A program made the translations under genes and the position numbers. A stretch of 64,000 nucleotides of DNA, taken from assembly GCA_017591395.1 (NCBI GenBank), contig WEDG01002492.1, positions 413,973 to 477,972 of the forward strand, written 5' to 3'. Of this stretch, positions 48,673 to 59,159 are shown one piece after another; within the stretch, counting starts at the first letter, position 1, and each line of letters starts with the position of its first letter. Origin of the DNA: Schistocephalus solidus (Eukaryota; Platyhelminthes; Cestoda; Diphyllobothriidea; Diphyllobothriidae). The notes under the pieces were generated by a model. It was not told the origin of the DNA. It was given only the letters and a program-made list of their open reading frames with translations, and did no database searches.

Positions 48673-48934
48673 ATACCAATTTTATACTGTCTTGTGTCTG
48701 CTCTAATGATGCCGAAGTCTTTGATGTTCATTGGTTCAATCTATACTTCAAAGTGGGATCCAAACACAATGGCCGTCGGTAAGTCACACTTGTTCAGAGG
48801 GCATTCGTCTTAATTGGCTCGTACACCGAGTTAATGTTTGAGGCATCCTTAGGCATATTTGAGTCGATACAGTTTCCCGTTTACGAACAGGTCATATGAT
48901 AGGCCATAGTGACTGCATACGTACTAACCAATAA

Positions 48935-49030
48935 TCCAGACACGTGTTTCTCCGATATTCTGCCGCTACATGGCACGGCTGCGGGAGTCTCGACCGATCA
49001 CTGGGTCCCGTCTGCTTTCCTGTTTGAGTG
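48935..49030 (+). repeat. Diverged fragment of the 23-kb palindrome unit
   Basis: ccagacacgtgtttctccgat followed by ctgccgctacatggcac and cactgggtcccgtctg parallels the 23140-23240 segment of the array unit, showing the unit is dispersed. Confidence 0.55.
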
Positions 49031-49174
49031 CACACAAGTCGATGTAGCCAGCTCTCTATGCCGGTAAGCCTCCGGCATAGAAAACAGAATCCCCATAAAT
49101 ACTAGGGCTGCATGTACTTCCCAACCTATCTACCCATCTCTGATTGGAGTATGAGTCTGAAAACTCAGAGGTAA

Positions 49175-49553
49175 GGATTTCTTTTATGACCGCCACGGGG
49201 AAATGAACCGTCCACAATACATGTGGCTTTGCGCTAAATTCCAAGAAAAATTATCTTCAGAGTTAGGGTGAGGGTTAGGGGAAAGTGCAGGGTCCGGTTT
49301 AAGCTTGAGGCGACGGTCAGAGTTGAGGTTAGGACCACGATTAGGCTAATTTTCAAGGTTATTATCGTGTCAACTATCGGGTTTTGGTTTAGGTTAGGGC
49401 CAGTGTTAAGATTGAGGCAGTTAGGGTAAGTGTAAACGTTAAGACACGGGTATATTCACCCTTCCTAAAAATTTACCGTAAGCCCACCTATTTTAAGCGG
49501 GCGGGGTGGTTCCTATTCCCGTGTCCTGTTTCGGCGGCTACATAAGGCATCCC
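49175..49553. mobile_element. Telomere-like foldback element, copy 5 (longest)
   Basis: Left arm ggatttcttttatgaccgcc, ggggaaatgaacc, and tttgcgctaaattcc. Core of degenerate TTAGGG units (gagttagggtgagggttagg, tggtttaggttagggccag). Inner right terminus aaatttaccgtaagc. Right arm ggggtggttcctattcccgt, cctgtttcgg, and cataaggcatccc. Confidence 0.7.
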
Positions 49554-49554
49554 T

Positions 49555-50355
49555 ACCAGGTCAGGCGAAACGGCTATTTCTCGAGCGATTACCTATACGC
49601 TTTGGGCGTGATGCATTCTGATTGGCTTAACTGTAGGCAATCCTTTCCCTCCAGAAAGCTCCGTAGGCCCCAGCCATAGCCGGCACGGATGCCGCGGCAG
49701 AACTAAGCCAGTAATCGTTTCAGACCAACCACACAGCCAACCTGTCATCGATTCTCTATCGCTTATACTGACATGTGCTCACCAATGCCACCCTTCTCCT
49801 GATTGGCGCACGCCGTTTGATGTCACTCAATGCGCAGTGTTGCAGAACGATCCCCCCTAGCAGTGTCGCCCACATTCTGGTACTTAGCGAAACTTGGCTC
49901 TATGAGTGTTTTCATTAGGGTATGTCCGCTGTCTTAGCTACACCACCCTCTACCTATGCACACACCGATCCTGTTTCCGCACAGGTCTCCAAACAACAAT
50001 AGCTTTTCTCTGTCTAACAGGGCCTAACAACGGTAAACAAGCGCAGTTAAAAAGTACGGAGTGAACGAGATGGGCAAAGTTTCAGCATTACGAATGCCTA
50101 AGCCATGTGACCCTTTTGAAAGAAGCAGGCGCTCCATATTCGAAGGTGGGCGAATCGGCAAATGCAGTTGCTGCTCTATCTCATGAAATTTTTGCTGAAA
50201 TTCCGATACGTGTTTTTGATTAGAACGGGGTACTTAGTTAGAGTTGAAACACTGGTTATCGTGCAACAAAATCCCAAGATAATTCAGTCACGCTCGAATA
50301 CCGGCTTTTTAATAAGCTTCTTCTGGGACACCTGTTAAAACTACACTCAGTAAAC
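49555..50355. other. Non-coding stretch, nothing recognised
   Basis: No exon or repeat landmark was identified. Confidence 0.4.
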
Positions 50356-50357
50356 AA

Positions 50358-50961
50358 TGGCTACTTAAGTAGTATGAACGAATGCTGCACGGCAATTTTC
50401 GATGCCCTTATAAATCTAAAGATATTTCATGGAAAAGAAGTATAAAAATGATCTTCCTTGTTATCGGGCGGTAGCATATGGCACCCTTTTCAAATTTCCA
50501 CTTTAATTGACCGTATTTCCACTATTTTTTTTTAAAAAAAATTAATTTTCAATTTCGAACTAAACTTGCAGTTAGGGATCACGGTTAGGGATTTTTCAAA
50601 CAAGACGCTGAATACTTTCCCTGCAAGGAACATCACAAATTTCCCTAAGCTATTAAAAGGACATCATATAGGACTCAACATTTTGCAACGGATGTTGTAT
50701 ACTTCATAAGCAGCATTAATAAAGGGGCCGAGAGGACGCTGTATGAGTAAAGGTTAAACGGTTTTAAACAATCCTATCACTACAAACGTTTTCTCAACTG
50801 AAAGATACACTTTTTGCAAATATAAAATTTGAAGAAAATGTAATTCTTCAATCGAACGAGGACAAGAAACAGTATTTTTCGTGCATGTTTTCTACAACAT
50901 ATATTTGGATTTATAAGGTGATCGAAATCTATATGGAGAATTCATACTACTTAAGTAGTCA
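50358..50961. mobile_element. TIR element with CTACTTAAGTAG termini, copy B
   Basis: The left end tggctacttaagtagtatga and the right end (reverse complement tgactacttaagtagtatga) give terminal inverted repeats of about 20 bp with one mismatch. Each contains the 12-bp palindrome ctacttaagtag. Internal similarity to copy A includes cccttataaat and gatgttgtatactt...gcattaat. 604 bp, no transposase. Confidence 0.68.
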
Positions 50962-50964
50962 GTG

Positions 50965-51455
50965 TAGCAGGCATCCGAAAAGAAATTCATCCAAGGGCTG
51001 GCATCCTGGCTCGCGGCTGAATTATCTCAGAATCACGCCGCATGATAATCAACATCAAAACTCCACCTAAATTATCCTTTGCCAAGAAAAACACATCTCA
51101 GGATTTCACATAACATTTCATGAGATAGACCAGTTACTGTATATGCAGACTGCGATTGAAAGAACCTGTGAACGGAAATATGACAGGTACGAGTTTATTG
51201 ATGCCGTTTCATCGTCTGGTCGTTACTTTTATGTCTTTATCGATTTCCCGCAAGTCCCTAGTCAAGGTAGAAATAAAATTTTAGATAAGAATCACAGGCT
51301 ATGAAGCATGGGAACGAAGTGAAAATGATAGGATTTTGCTCTAGTTACATAAAATGCTCAGATGTATGCCAAAGTCAGGACCTAAGGTGTAAAGATACGC
51401 CGTCGAAGAGGAAAAATCCCTAGATTATTCTGTACATGATCGACCAGATTCAAGT
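50965..51455. other. Probable 3' flank of the FBXO28-like gene
   Basis: Lies downstream of the minus-strand stop at 51458. No polyadenylation signal was confidently assigned, and nothing else was recognised. Confidence 0.35.
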
Positions 51456-51457
51456 CC

Positions 51458-51707
51458 TCAGGTAGAGTCAGAAGGAGAAGACGAAGAAGCATTGGTAGAC
51501 TGTGTCACCTCCACAACGCGAACTTTTCTAGGGCCGGAGACTGAAGGCTGAGCATTGCTCTCCTCCACTGAAGAGCCCGAAGACCCCTCGGAAGGGGGTG
51601 GACGCTTGCGGGGAGGCAGGTCGGCGTTTTGTTGGCGCGCTGGCTCGACCGGCCACACAGATCGTGCACTATCAACGGCTGCAGCGCGAGATTCCAGTCG
51701 ACGGATT
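51458..51707 (-). CDS. FBXO28: FBXO28-like F-box protein, last coding exon
   Basis: The exon opens after a strong acceptor (ctttctttccgcgcacag) and continues the reading frame of the coiled-coil exon, CG+A making Arg. It encodes about 82 residues: a short charged start (RIRRLESRAAAVDSA), a Pro/basic patch (LPPRKRPPPSEGSSGSS) and a Ser-rich tail ending SSSSPSDST before TGA at 51460-51458. Vertebrate FBXO28 also ends in a basic, Ser-rich, nuclear-localisation-like tail after its coiled coil. The intron joining it to the previous exon spans 56668-51708 (about 5 kb) and holds R1 repeats, a GGA microsatellite and a LINE fossil. No polyadenylation signal was assigned. Confidence 0.68.
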
Positions 51708-52289
51708 CTGTGCGCGGAAAGAAAGTCAGTTGGAAGGGCTTTAAAAGGTGGACAAGGATGTGTATTCTTGCACTGTTTTCCTGAGTCTGAAAACCGCTGA
51801 ATCGCGATGGAAAGAAAAATCCGCAAAGTATTAAAAAAGACTCAGCGAGAAGAGACAGCCGGTTGACTCGAAGGCACCCCTGAAACAATATCCATCAAAC
51901 ATTATAACGTGCCTTAGAGGCTGTAAAAAACAAGGCATACATGGAAGCAGGTGACCTGGGCTAGATAGTCAAACGTGAGGCTAAAGAAAGAAACTAAGTA
52001 AAGGTGACCCCAACATTGAAATGAACACTCCCAGCTGAGGGTCAAAGGCAACGTGTAAAGGAGACAGGGCATAAGATTTTAGATCCCGTTCAATCAAACT
52101 ATAAGATAGTAGACAATAAGGTTTGATATGAGTGGGTCGGGGAAGGAAGGATGGGTGGGTGGGGCGAAAATCAAATAGGGTGAAGATAGTAGGGTGAAGT
52201 TTGCCGAGTGAGTCGCACTATTATTTGTTAACATCCATGCCAAAATAACCATCAACTTATTGACAGTTCGGCCGAAGTTTCCGATGTCC

Positions 52290-52420
52290 ACCGTGTGCTC
52301 CACAGCATGGTGGGCGCCGGGGCTTGCACAGCATCTACCGCATTCTCTCTTTCCCCACCCATCTGGGCTCGGTGTTATAAGAGAGTCAAGATCGGAATAG
52401 GGATCGGGCGCAGGTGGCTA
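52290..52420 (-). repeat. R1 interspersed repeat fragment (in the FBXO28 intron)
   Basis: In reverse orientation: gtgtgctccacagcatggtg, ggcttgcacagcatctaccg, cacccatctgggctcgg, and gggcgcaggtggctag. Confidence 0.7.
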
Positions 52421-52479
52421 GTTTTCATCCTTCAACGATGTCTCAATCCCATATGCTACAGCGCTCGAGGGTTGAACCC

Positions 52480-52590
52480 AGGTTTCGTGAGATAGTGAAC
52501 ATTTTAAGTCAAGCGGTCTTACACCTGGGTTACAGGGTTCACGCTTTTTCGGGTGCGATCGAGAATATGTAACTTAACACTAGAATGGCG
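52480..52590 (-). mobile_element. Decayed SINE head (tRNA-like region and 5' extension)
   Basis: The plus sequence ggttgaacccaggtttcg, gtcaagcggtcttacacctg, then cgggtgcgatcgagaatatg parallels the reverse of the SINE head and 5' extension at 9690-9795. No body is legible. Strongly diverged. Confidence 0.4.
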
Positions 52591-52654
52591 TTCAGTGATG
52601 CCCACGTCCACCATGTAACCAGGATTAAAACGTCATTTCAACCGTCTTATCCGA

Positions 52655-52985
52655 AGATATCCACCATATGCTTTTCAGCATGGTGGCGCAGGGACGGTCA
52701 CTTGCGCGTGAATTAGTTTCCAGTGATATTATACTTACGACGTATCTGCTGCCCTCTTTCTCTCGCATCCACCTGGACCCGATGTCTAGACAGAGTCAAG
52801 AAGATCGGAAGAGGTATCGGGCGCATGTGGTTGATGCGGCGTGAGCTTGCGCCTAGGCGTGCCACTACACATTCATATTTGGCATTTCTTATGGTTGTGC
52901 ATCCACAATAAGGCTTGCTGTGCCTTGATTCGGGCTCTGGTGGTGATCCAATGCATCTACCACGTGGCCGGTTTTAGGGGTAATT
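52655..52985 (-). repeat. R1 interspersed repeat copy (in the FBXO28 intron)
   Basis: In reverse orientation: ggtggcgcagggacggtcac, ttgcgcgtgaattagtttcc, gcgcatgtggttgatgcggc, and gcatctaccacgtggcc. Parallel to 14320-14650 along its whole length. Confidence 0.78.
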
Positions 52986-53256
52986 AAATCAACTGAAAAT
53001 AACATAAGACACAAACAGTACTACCTAGGAAGCATAAATCAGGAGGGAGGCGTATTCATTGGGATGAATTCAGAACGTGAACCCTTCGACGTCCCCATGT
53101 GGAACCAGATTTTTTTCAAAACGTTTACTTTTTGCGAAATTGGCGAGTAGAGCCTACGCCCGTGCGTGCCATCTAAACTGCTGTTGTTGGTGTTGACTGA
53201 CCATGTGTAGGCTATGGCCCGGTGGTGTATGATGAGGCGTAGTAACAAGCGTATTG

Positions 53257-53421
53257 GTGGGGGAGGGAGGAGGAGGAGGAGGAGGGAGGGAGGAGGAGGA
53301 GGAGGAGGAGGGAGGAGGAGGAGGAGGGAGGAGGGAGGAGGAGGAGGAGGAGGAGGAGGAGGAGGGAGGAGGGAGGAGGGAGGAGGAGGAGGAGGGAGGA
53401 GGAGGAGGAGGAGGAGGAGGA
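53257..53421. repeat. (GGA)n/(GGGA)n purine-rich microsatellite
   Basis: About 165 bp of gga and ggga units with strong strand asymmetry (G/A against C/T). It ends inside an R1 copy at the position where other R1 copies have a short ggtgggggaggaggagaga. Predicted poly-Gly/Glu and poly-Pro/Leu frames are artefacts. Confidence 0.92.
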
Positions 53422-53550
53422 GAGTTTGGTAGTTGCAGCGCAAGTCTACTATCACTTAAAACTAATCCACGCGCAAGTCACCGTCACTGCACTACCCTTG
53501 TGTAGAGCACACGGTGGACATTGTCTGATTACGACAATCGAACTGACGTA
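53421..53550 (+). repeat. R1 interspersed repeat, 3' part
   Basis: agtttggtagttgcagcgca, ctatcacttaaaactaatcc, acgcgcaagtcaccgtcact, and agagcacacggtggacattg follow the GGA tract exactly as in intact R1 copies. Confidence 0.8.
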
Positions 53551-53639
53551 GTAGCACTCAGGCCCAGGTTGTGAGAGATGGAATCCGCGCCACTGCCCTC
53601 ATCCTCTTGTCGTTCTGTGAAAATCCTGGTCAAGTGTTT

Positions 53640-53900
53640 GTTGTGGATGAAGTAGCTTGGTGTCATAAGTAGGTGCGGATTTCGTCGCGCCAGCCACCTG
53701 CACCCGATCCCACCGCCGGTCTTCTTGACTTTATCTTGACACGGGACACGGGCGAGTGAGGGAAGAGAGTGCGGTAGATGCAGTGCAGGTCTACTAGAAC
53801 TTGAAACTAATTCACGCGCAAGTCACCACGCTTGCTTTCATCCCGCCGTGAAGCATGCAAAGTACATCCTCGAACTCGACGGTCGAACTGTCGGAGGTTT
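53640..53900 (+). repeat. R1 interspersed repeat copy
   Basis: gccagccacctgcacccgat, gagagtgcggtagatgcagt, ttcacgcgcaagtcacc, and cgacggtcgaactg appear in order, downstream of the previous copy and in the same orientation. Confidence 0.75.
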
Positions 53901-53904
53901 TCTC

Positions 53905-55200
53905 GTATCCAAATCTGAGTTTTATGTAAAATGTGGCAGGTATTTGCTAGCAACAACATTAAATGAAATTTGCCACTGCCTAGGGTCCCTGTTTTGCACT
54001 GCTGCAAAGGCCCTTTGGACAGTAGTTATTTTCCGTTAGTTGCTTCTTGTCTAAGAAAATATTTGCTTTACAAACACTCAGACTGTTCCAATAAATAGGC
54101 CCATAGTAAGTCCTCTTAACGCTTAGAGGGAGTAGCAAGATTTACATCGGAAACGGTGTCACTGCTGGTAGCATTGCGATCCTCGGGGACCGTCAAGGCA
54201 GCTTTCTTATCAGACAATGTCGAGTAAGCAGCATGTGCCCAAAATCCAGGCGATACCTGTATGCTTGCATTAACCGAGCTTGAGGTAGGCAAAATTTGGT
54301 TTGCCTCTGCCTTCTAAAGAATGCAAAACAGGTTGTTGAATGCACACGAGGGGAGATTTCGGAAGATTGCTTACGTGTTTGTTAAACAATGCCAACTGTG
54401 CATGGGTCATCTAACCTCGAATGTAGCAGATTCCACATCGGGCAAAGTTCTCGCGAGGTGCATCGATGAACAGTCATCTTAGAGGGTACCAACCACAGCA
54501 GAGAAGTGGGTTAAAGTGGCAGAATCCTTTGTAAGCCCGGTTTATATTTGGGTCACGCAGCAACAAAACGAACTTCCGATGACCCCCTTATCCTTTCAAA
54601 TGGATGGAGGCCACCACTTTGGAGAAAAGACGGCTATCCGGTACGTTCACGGGCCTCTTGCGAGGGTTAGCTGCGGAATAAGTAGGCTCGGCGGTCCGAC
54701 GTAACCATGCTACCATGGCGCAGAAGACCGAGGTCTGCACGCCGACTGCCCTATCGTTAAGGCCGATTACAGCACTGTGACATGGCAATCCTAAATCACC
54801 ATTACGTAAGTTTGCTTGCCACCGTTGTCTTGCGGCTGGGTTCTGGATTCAAAGTGTTAGAGGGCAAGGTCTCGAAAAAAACAATCCAAGCCGTTGTTTG
54901 GCGGTTCATCTGTACTGAAAACGTCCAACCGTTGGATGTTTGATCGGGCGTTCGATAAGATTTGGTCCTGTCGCCCATTGGGTGGATTCTCGGAAGAGAT
55001 CCATACGGTTTTGACGGCGTAAAGTTTGCACCCCCAGACGCTGGCTGACTGATCTCTATAACGCTCACAATATCGCGCTGCTAGCGCCAAACTTTGATGG
55101 ACTGTAGGAAATTGTGTTGCAAGGGAAAGGGGTTGTTAAATTGGTCGGTTTATCCATAAACGCCGGGAAGAGCGGTTTTCAAGTTGCGTCTCTGATTAGA
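53905..55200. other. Intronic stretch, nothing recognised
   Basis: Lies within the 5-kb FBXO28 intron. Short open frames only. Confidence 0.4.
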
Positions 55201-55204
55201 AAGA

Positions 55205-55860
55205 AAGTCTCAATACTAATTGCTGTCAAAAGTTAAAGGAGGAGACTGTTTTAAATACCTCGAGGCGAGGCTGCTACCGAAGGGACTGAATGAGGATAAC
55301 ATTGTCTCTAGAATCGGTGCTGCTTTCAGAATCCCTGTGGACACCACACGACGTCGCCATCGCCACAAGGACTCGCGTTTATCGGGAATTAATCCAGTCA
55401 GTCCTTATCTACGGTTGTGAATGCTGAGCTGTGTGCGTGGAGGATTGAGTGAAAACTGAAGGCATCTGAAAACCGCTGCTTGAGAACCATCCTTCGAATG
55501 AAGTAAACCAATATCGTTTCAAATGAGACAGTCCACACTCGTCGTGAGATCATCGCAAGGATATTGCAGGTCACCCAGGAAAGAGCGCTGAGGTGGGTTG
55601 GGCACGTTCTTCGCCGTACGCCTCACGAGCTGAGTGTTGCTGCCCTCAAGCTGGCGCCACTACCTTATTGGGGGGCGTCGAGGAGGAGGTCAATTGAAAA
55701 CTTGCCTGCATACAGTTCGTCAAAACATTGAAGTGGTTCGTGGACATTCGGTATTCGGTCTCTGTCGCTGGAGAAGAGAATTGATTGGACCTTCCAGGAT
55801 CTTCTGCCGCGGATCGTCAAGCATGCAGAGGTACAAGTTGTGACATCCTCGAGGCCAGTT
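55205..55860 (+). mobile_element. LINE fossil, C-terminal part of the reverse transcriptase polyprotein
   Basis: Broken plus-strand frames read FKYLEARLLPKGLNEDNIVS then RIGAAFRIP, then YGCEC-stop-AVCVED (an eroded LLYGCE-W motif), LRTIL-like debris, WVGHVLRR-type sequence, GGQLKTCLHTVRQNIEVV, and FGLCRWRRELIG. This is the region after the RT palm in flatworm LINEs. It differs from the 18.7-kb fossil, so it may be another family. Stops and frameshifts throughout. It lies in the FBXO28 intron in the opposite orientation. Confidence 0.65.
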
Positions 55861-56668
55861 AGATAAGTTACGACCACAGCTGTAGCATGAACAACTAATA
55901 GAAAAGGGTCATTGCGAACATATGTTTGTGGCACTCACTTAACCGCACCTGACTGGAATACATCAACTGTTCGCCTGGCAGACGGAGCTTGGGCGAGGAA
56001 AAATACACGACATCAGCGAGGCCAGCTAGATCAGGCATGATCCTAACTGCGCTAAGAAAGTAAGCAAGTGTTAAGTGGCATGCTACGGTGTCCGCAGGAA
56101 CCGAGACGCTTTTCAACACCAGTGCGGGTGAATAGTGTGCCAACAGAATCAATCAATGAGTCTTGGGTGCTGGAGTGTGCGAACGTTCCTGCAAATTTTG
56201 ACAACTAACAGTTTTCAGTAGCGTTTTGTTTAATTTCCGAGGAAAGTAATGCGCGTACTTGAAGTGAATCCTTCGGAACAAAACTTTAACAGGCTCGGTC
56301 GGAAATTAGATATGAATATTTGAGGCGAAATCCATCACCCAATGCGGAATAACCACGTAATATCCACAAGCTGTCAACCGGAATACATTAGTATATACAA
56401 CGTAATTATTCATCATATTTACAGCACGTAGACGGAGTTCAAGGGAATTCTCACTTTTTCCTCCACGACAAATATTTTTGCATAAACTTTTCAACACAAA
56501 TTCATTGCAAATCTCCAAAATCGCCCCCAAAGTGTGTTGGTATTGTCCATAACAGTCTATCGAAAATAATTAGAGGCCGGAGTGGACAAAAAATGACTAA
56601 CAAAGTGGCAATGGCGGACAACGAATGACCGTGCGTACACATAAAAACCAAAAAACGATGTAGCTCAC

Positions 56669-56937
56669 CGTTGAGCCTGCGCGGCCGCCATAGAGTGTAG
56701 TTGGGCATTGCGTTCCATGAGGTCACGTTGGCCACGGGTAAGCTCTAAAAGCATGCTGCTCATCACGCTAGTTTGGGCTATGAGTCGAGTCACTTTAGCT
56801 TCGAGCAGATGCGGTTCGTGAAGGGGAGAGGTAACGCGGTAATGCGCATCGTCATAACTACGGTCACCGAGCGTGGGGCTGGTATCAACCGAGGTGTTCT
56901 CCGGCCAGTTCGCGGAACCATTTTCAAAATCATCACT
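56669..56937 (-). CDS. FBXO28: FBXO28-like F-box protein, coiled-coil exon
   Basis: The exon begins after a pyrimidine-rich acceptor (tctgtcccatccag) and ends at a consensus donor (CAACG/GTGAGC). It encodes about 90 residues. The first half is acidic and low complexity; the second half (EAKVTRLIAQ through MLLELTRGQRDLMERNAQLH) has heptad-like hydrophobic spacing. This matches the position and character of the C-terminal coiled coil of FBXO28. It ends in phase 2, which fits the next exon exactly. Its 5' phase (0) does not join the 403-nt exon upstream (ends phase 1), so the true 5' boundary may differ or a short exon may be missing. Assignment to FBXO28 rests on strand, order, phase with the last exon and coiled-coil character rather than residue identity. 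Confidence 0.68.
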
Positions 56938-56999
56938 CTGGATGGGACAGACCAAAAATGGAGCAGTCATTACCGGAGAAAAAAAACTGAAAAGTCATA

Positions 57000-58600
57000 C
57001 TATAAAGCTGGATTTCCGTTTTTCTGGACGCATGGGTTAGAAGTTGGCAGCGGTATTTTTCCGACAGCAGCTAGGGCAAGCGAGCACAGGAAGGAATCTA
57101 AGAAATGTCTTTCCTCCCATTTTGAAATATGATTAAGCCGCCAGGTCGTGACGTATATAAAGCTTCAAGTCACTGTCTAGTGAGGCTGGAATGGCTCATC
57201 TATCATATGGAGTCAATGGAAGTCCTTCCTGCTGTCGGTTTCCAAACCGGGGCACGAATGAGGCAGTAATTCTTTTGAACTTATTTGCGCAAACTCAGCC
57301 GACTAATACCCCGTAAAAAAAACAGTGCGCCGTGTTTAGTTGTGCACGTTGATTCAGCGTCCCAACACTTAATACGGTAGCGTTTCTGCTTCAGTCATTT
57401 TCTAGGTGATCGTTCTGCGAGCACTACTGTCCGGACCACGTTAAATTGCACTAAGGTCCCTCGATTGTTTTGATTTCATTCCAGCATTCTGCCGATGCGT
57501 GACAAAGTGTAAACGGTAAACAGAATGTCTTGGGCTACTGCTTGGCGGAAGAATCGAAGCTACTTCACTACGACGCGAGAACATACGACAGTTGAGTTCC
57601 TGAATTTGCAGCACGGAACTCACGCGTCCTGGTTAGGAGCTCCGAACTAGAGATCTCGCGGGTTGCCGTTTAGTCACGAGCTGATAAGAAGTACCGGTCG
57701 AAGCAGCAAATAGGCCGTAAATGGCTATTTACTCACGCTTGCCTCAGTCGATGATAATTCTTAATTAGCAAAAGGAAAGTTCGGAATGTATCCGGAAATA
57801 GTTTCCCTGATCTTGGGTCACGGCCGTTTTGTGATGATTGTTTTAGAATAGACCTGGAGGTTGACCTCATTTTTGACTTCAAAATGAAGATTCTAAGAGC
57901 GTAGGAAAAACTTAAAGAGAGTAAAGACAAAAAGGTGTGCTAATTAATTTTGTCCGGAGAAACCCCCAAAGTTCTTAAATCACGGTGTACAAAGGGAAAA
58001 AAACGATAAGGATCTAAGAACTGTGAAGAGGTAGGAGTAATCAGATGAGGCTTACCACCCTCGATATTCCAGACAGACGGGAACTTTTCAAACAACGCAA
58101 AGAACAATCCCCAGGGGACGAAGTGCATCCCAGTTTTTCCAATATGACTGAATGACCTGAGAGCCTGGTCGGTGTAAGTCGTAATGATTGCGGTGAGACC
58201 ATGAGGCGAGCCGCAAGGCCATTGCTAAATTTGGAATTGAAGAGGCCTAGAATTCAGAAAAACAACGGATGGTCATATACAATGTTTCCGGAGTGGTAAT
58301 CAAAAAGAGAACACATGGGTGACATTAACCATTAACAAATGAAAATTATATACACGTTACGGCTATCTTGAGTTTTTTATCTCGTGTGAAAGAGATCGGG
58401 TTCAAAACAGGCCATATCTGGAAGATTTCAAAAAGCAAACAGCCCTACTTAGGAAAACTTTAAAACCGCCCATGTTCAAAGTTCAGTTAAAATGCGGATG
58501 CTATTACCAAAATGATAAGAGTAGACTGCAAATAAAAAACCCAAGAGTGATATAAGATAATTTTGAACATTGACGAGACAATAATATCAGCGCCCATAAC
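57000..58600. other. FBXO28-like intron, possible missing small exon
   Basis: Bounded by the donor at 58620 and the acceptor at 56938. The flanking exon phases differ, so a short exon is expected here, but I could not pick one with confidence. No transposon landmark was seen. Confidence 0.35.
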
Positions 58601-58620
58601 TGATAATTCTACTCAATTAC

Positions 58621-59023
58621 CTTTGGCCGCATGTATACTCGGAAGCAGTGCCTCATCAAAGTACTCCATTGCCATAGACGATATGTCACGAAGTTCATGA
58701 AGAAATTCCTGTGGTCGAGGAATCGCGGAGGACCGCTTTAAAATGCAAAACACAAGCCGTAGTTCGTCCAAAACTTTTCCAGGAAAGAATGCACAGTAGC
58801 CCTCCTCAGTGTAGCGCATTATACTCATGTCCAGCAGGGAGACACGTGTTTCGATAGCGGACAGAACTTCGGATCGGCTAGAAAGTGGATGTTTTCGACG
58901 TTCGGATTCCCGCCGCGGCAACTGTTGTTTCAGTTCTTTCCTATAACAGCGTATCTGCTCTTCCAGTTGGCGAAAGGCACGTTTTAAAATTTCCCTTCCA
59001 ATGCAGTCAAAAAGACGGCAAAC
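58621..59023 (-). CDS. FBXO28: FBXO28-like F-box protein, exon with the conserved middle domain
   Basis: The frame opens directly after the 37-nt intron and runs for 134 codons plus one base to a good donor (AAAG/GTAATT at 58621/58620). It contains the strings that identify FBXO28: QLPRRESERRKH, ETRVSLLDMSIM, FFPGKVLDELR and ELRDISSMAMEYFDE. These line up in order with the vertebrate protein, and RDISSMAMEYFDE is nearly invariant in the family. This is the strongest single gene identification in the window. The exon ends in phase 1, whereas the next exon I can place starts in phase 0, so one small exon in 58620-56938 is probably still unseen or the acceptor lies elsewhere. Confidence 0.9.
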
Positions 59024-59060
59024 CTTTACGGCTGGATAACATAATCATAGCTTGATTTAC

Positions 59061-59159
59061 CTCTCTCAACTGACTCACTTCATGGTAGGTCAAAAAATTA
59101 AATATTCGCTCTAGAATCTCTTCCGGTAAATCTGTTAAATGTAGCCGAGTGATATTCAT
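59061..59159 (-). CDS. FBXO28: FBXO28-like F-box protein, exon with the F-box
   Basis: This exon encodes about 33 residues and carries the F-box core (LTDLPEEILERIFNFLTYHE then VSQLRE), the Skp1-binding motif of SCF ubiquitin ligase receptors. I chose the ATG at 59159-59157; a longer open frame exists upstream but only with non-ATG starts, so an earlier 5' exon is possible. The exon ends at a GT donor (59060) and continues after a 37-nt intron (59060-59024, gt...aaag) with V-C-R-L, giving QLREVCRL where vertebrate FBXO28 has QLRLVCKR. FBXO28 is a conserved animal F-box protein of about 370 residues with an F-box, a middle domain containing PRRESERR and a C-terminal coiled coil. In vertebrates SCF-FBXO28 is reported to act in the nucleus, including in MYC-dependent transcription. 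Without the splice the F-box frame stops after GLPSF, so the intron is needed to reach the diagnostic domain. Confidence 0.82.

Noticed and set aside
53039..53505. Pro/Leu-rich and Gly/Glu-rich frames
   Set aside because: Produced by the GGA microsatellite and its R1 flank.
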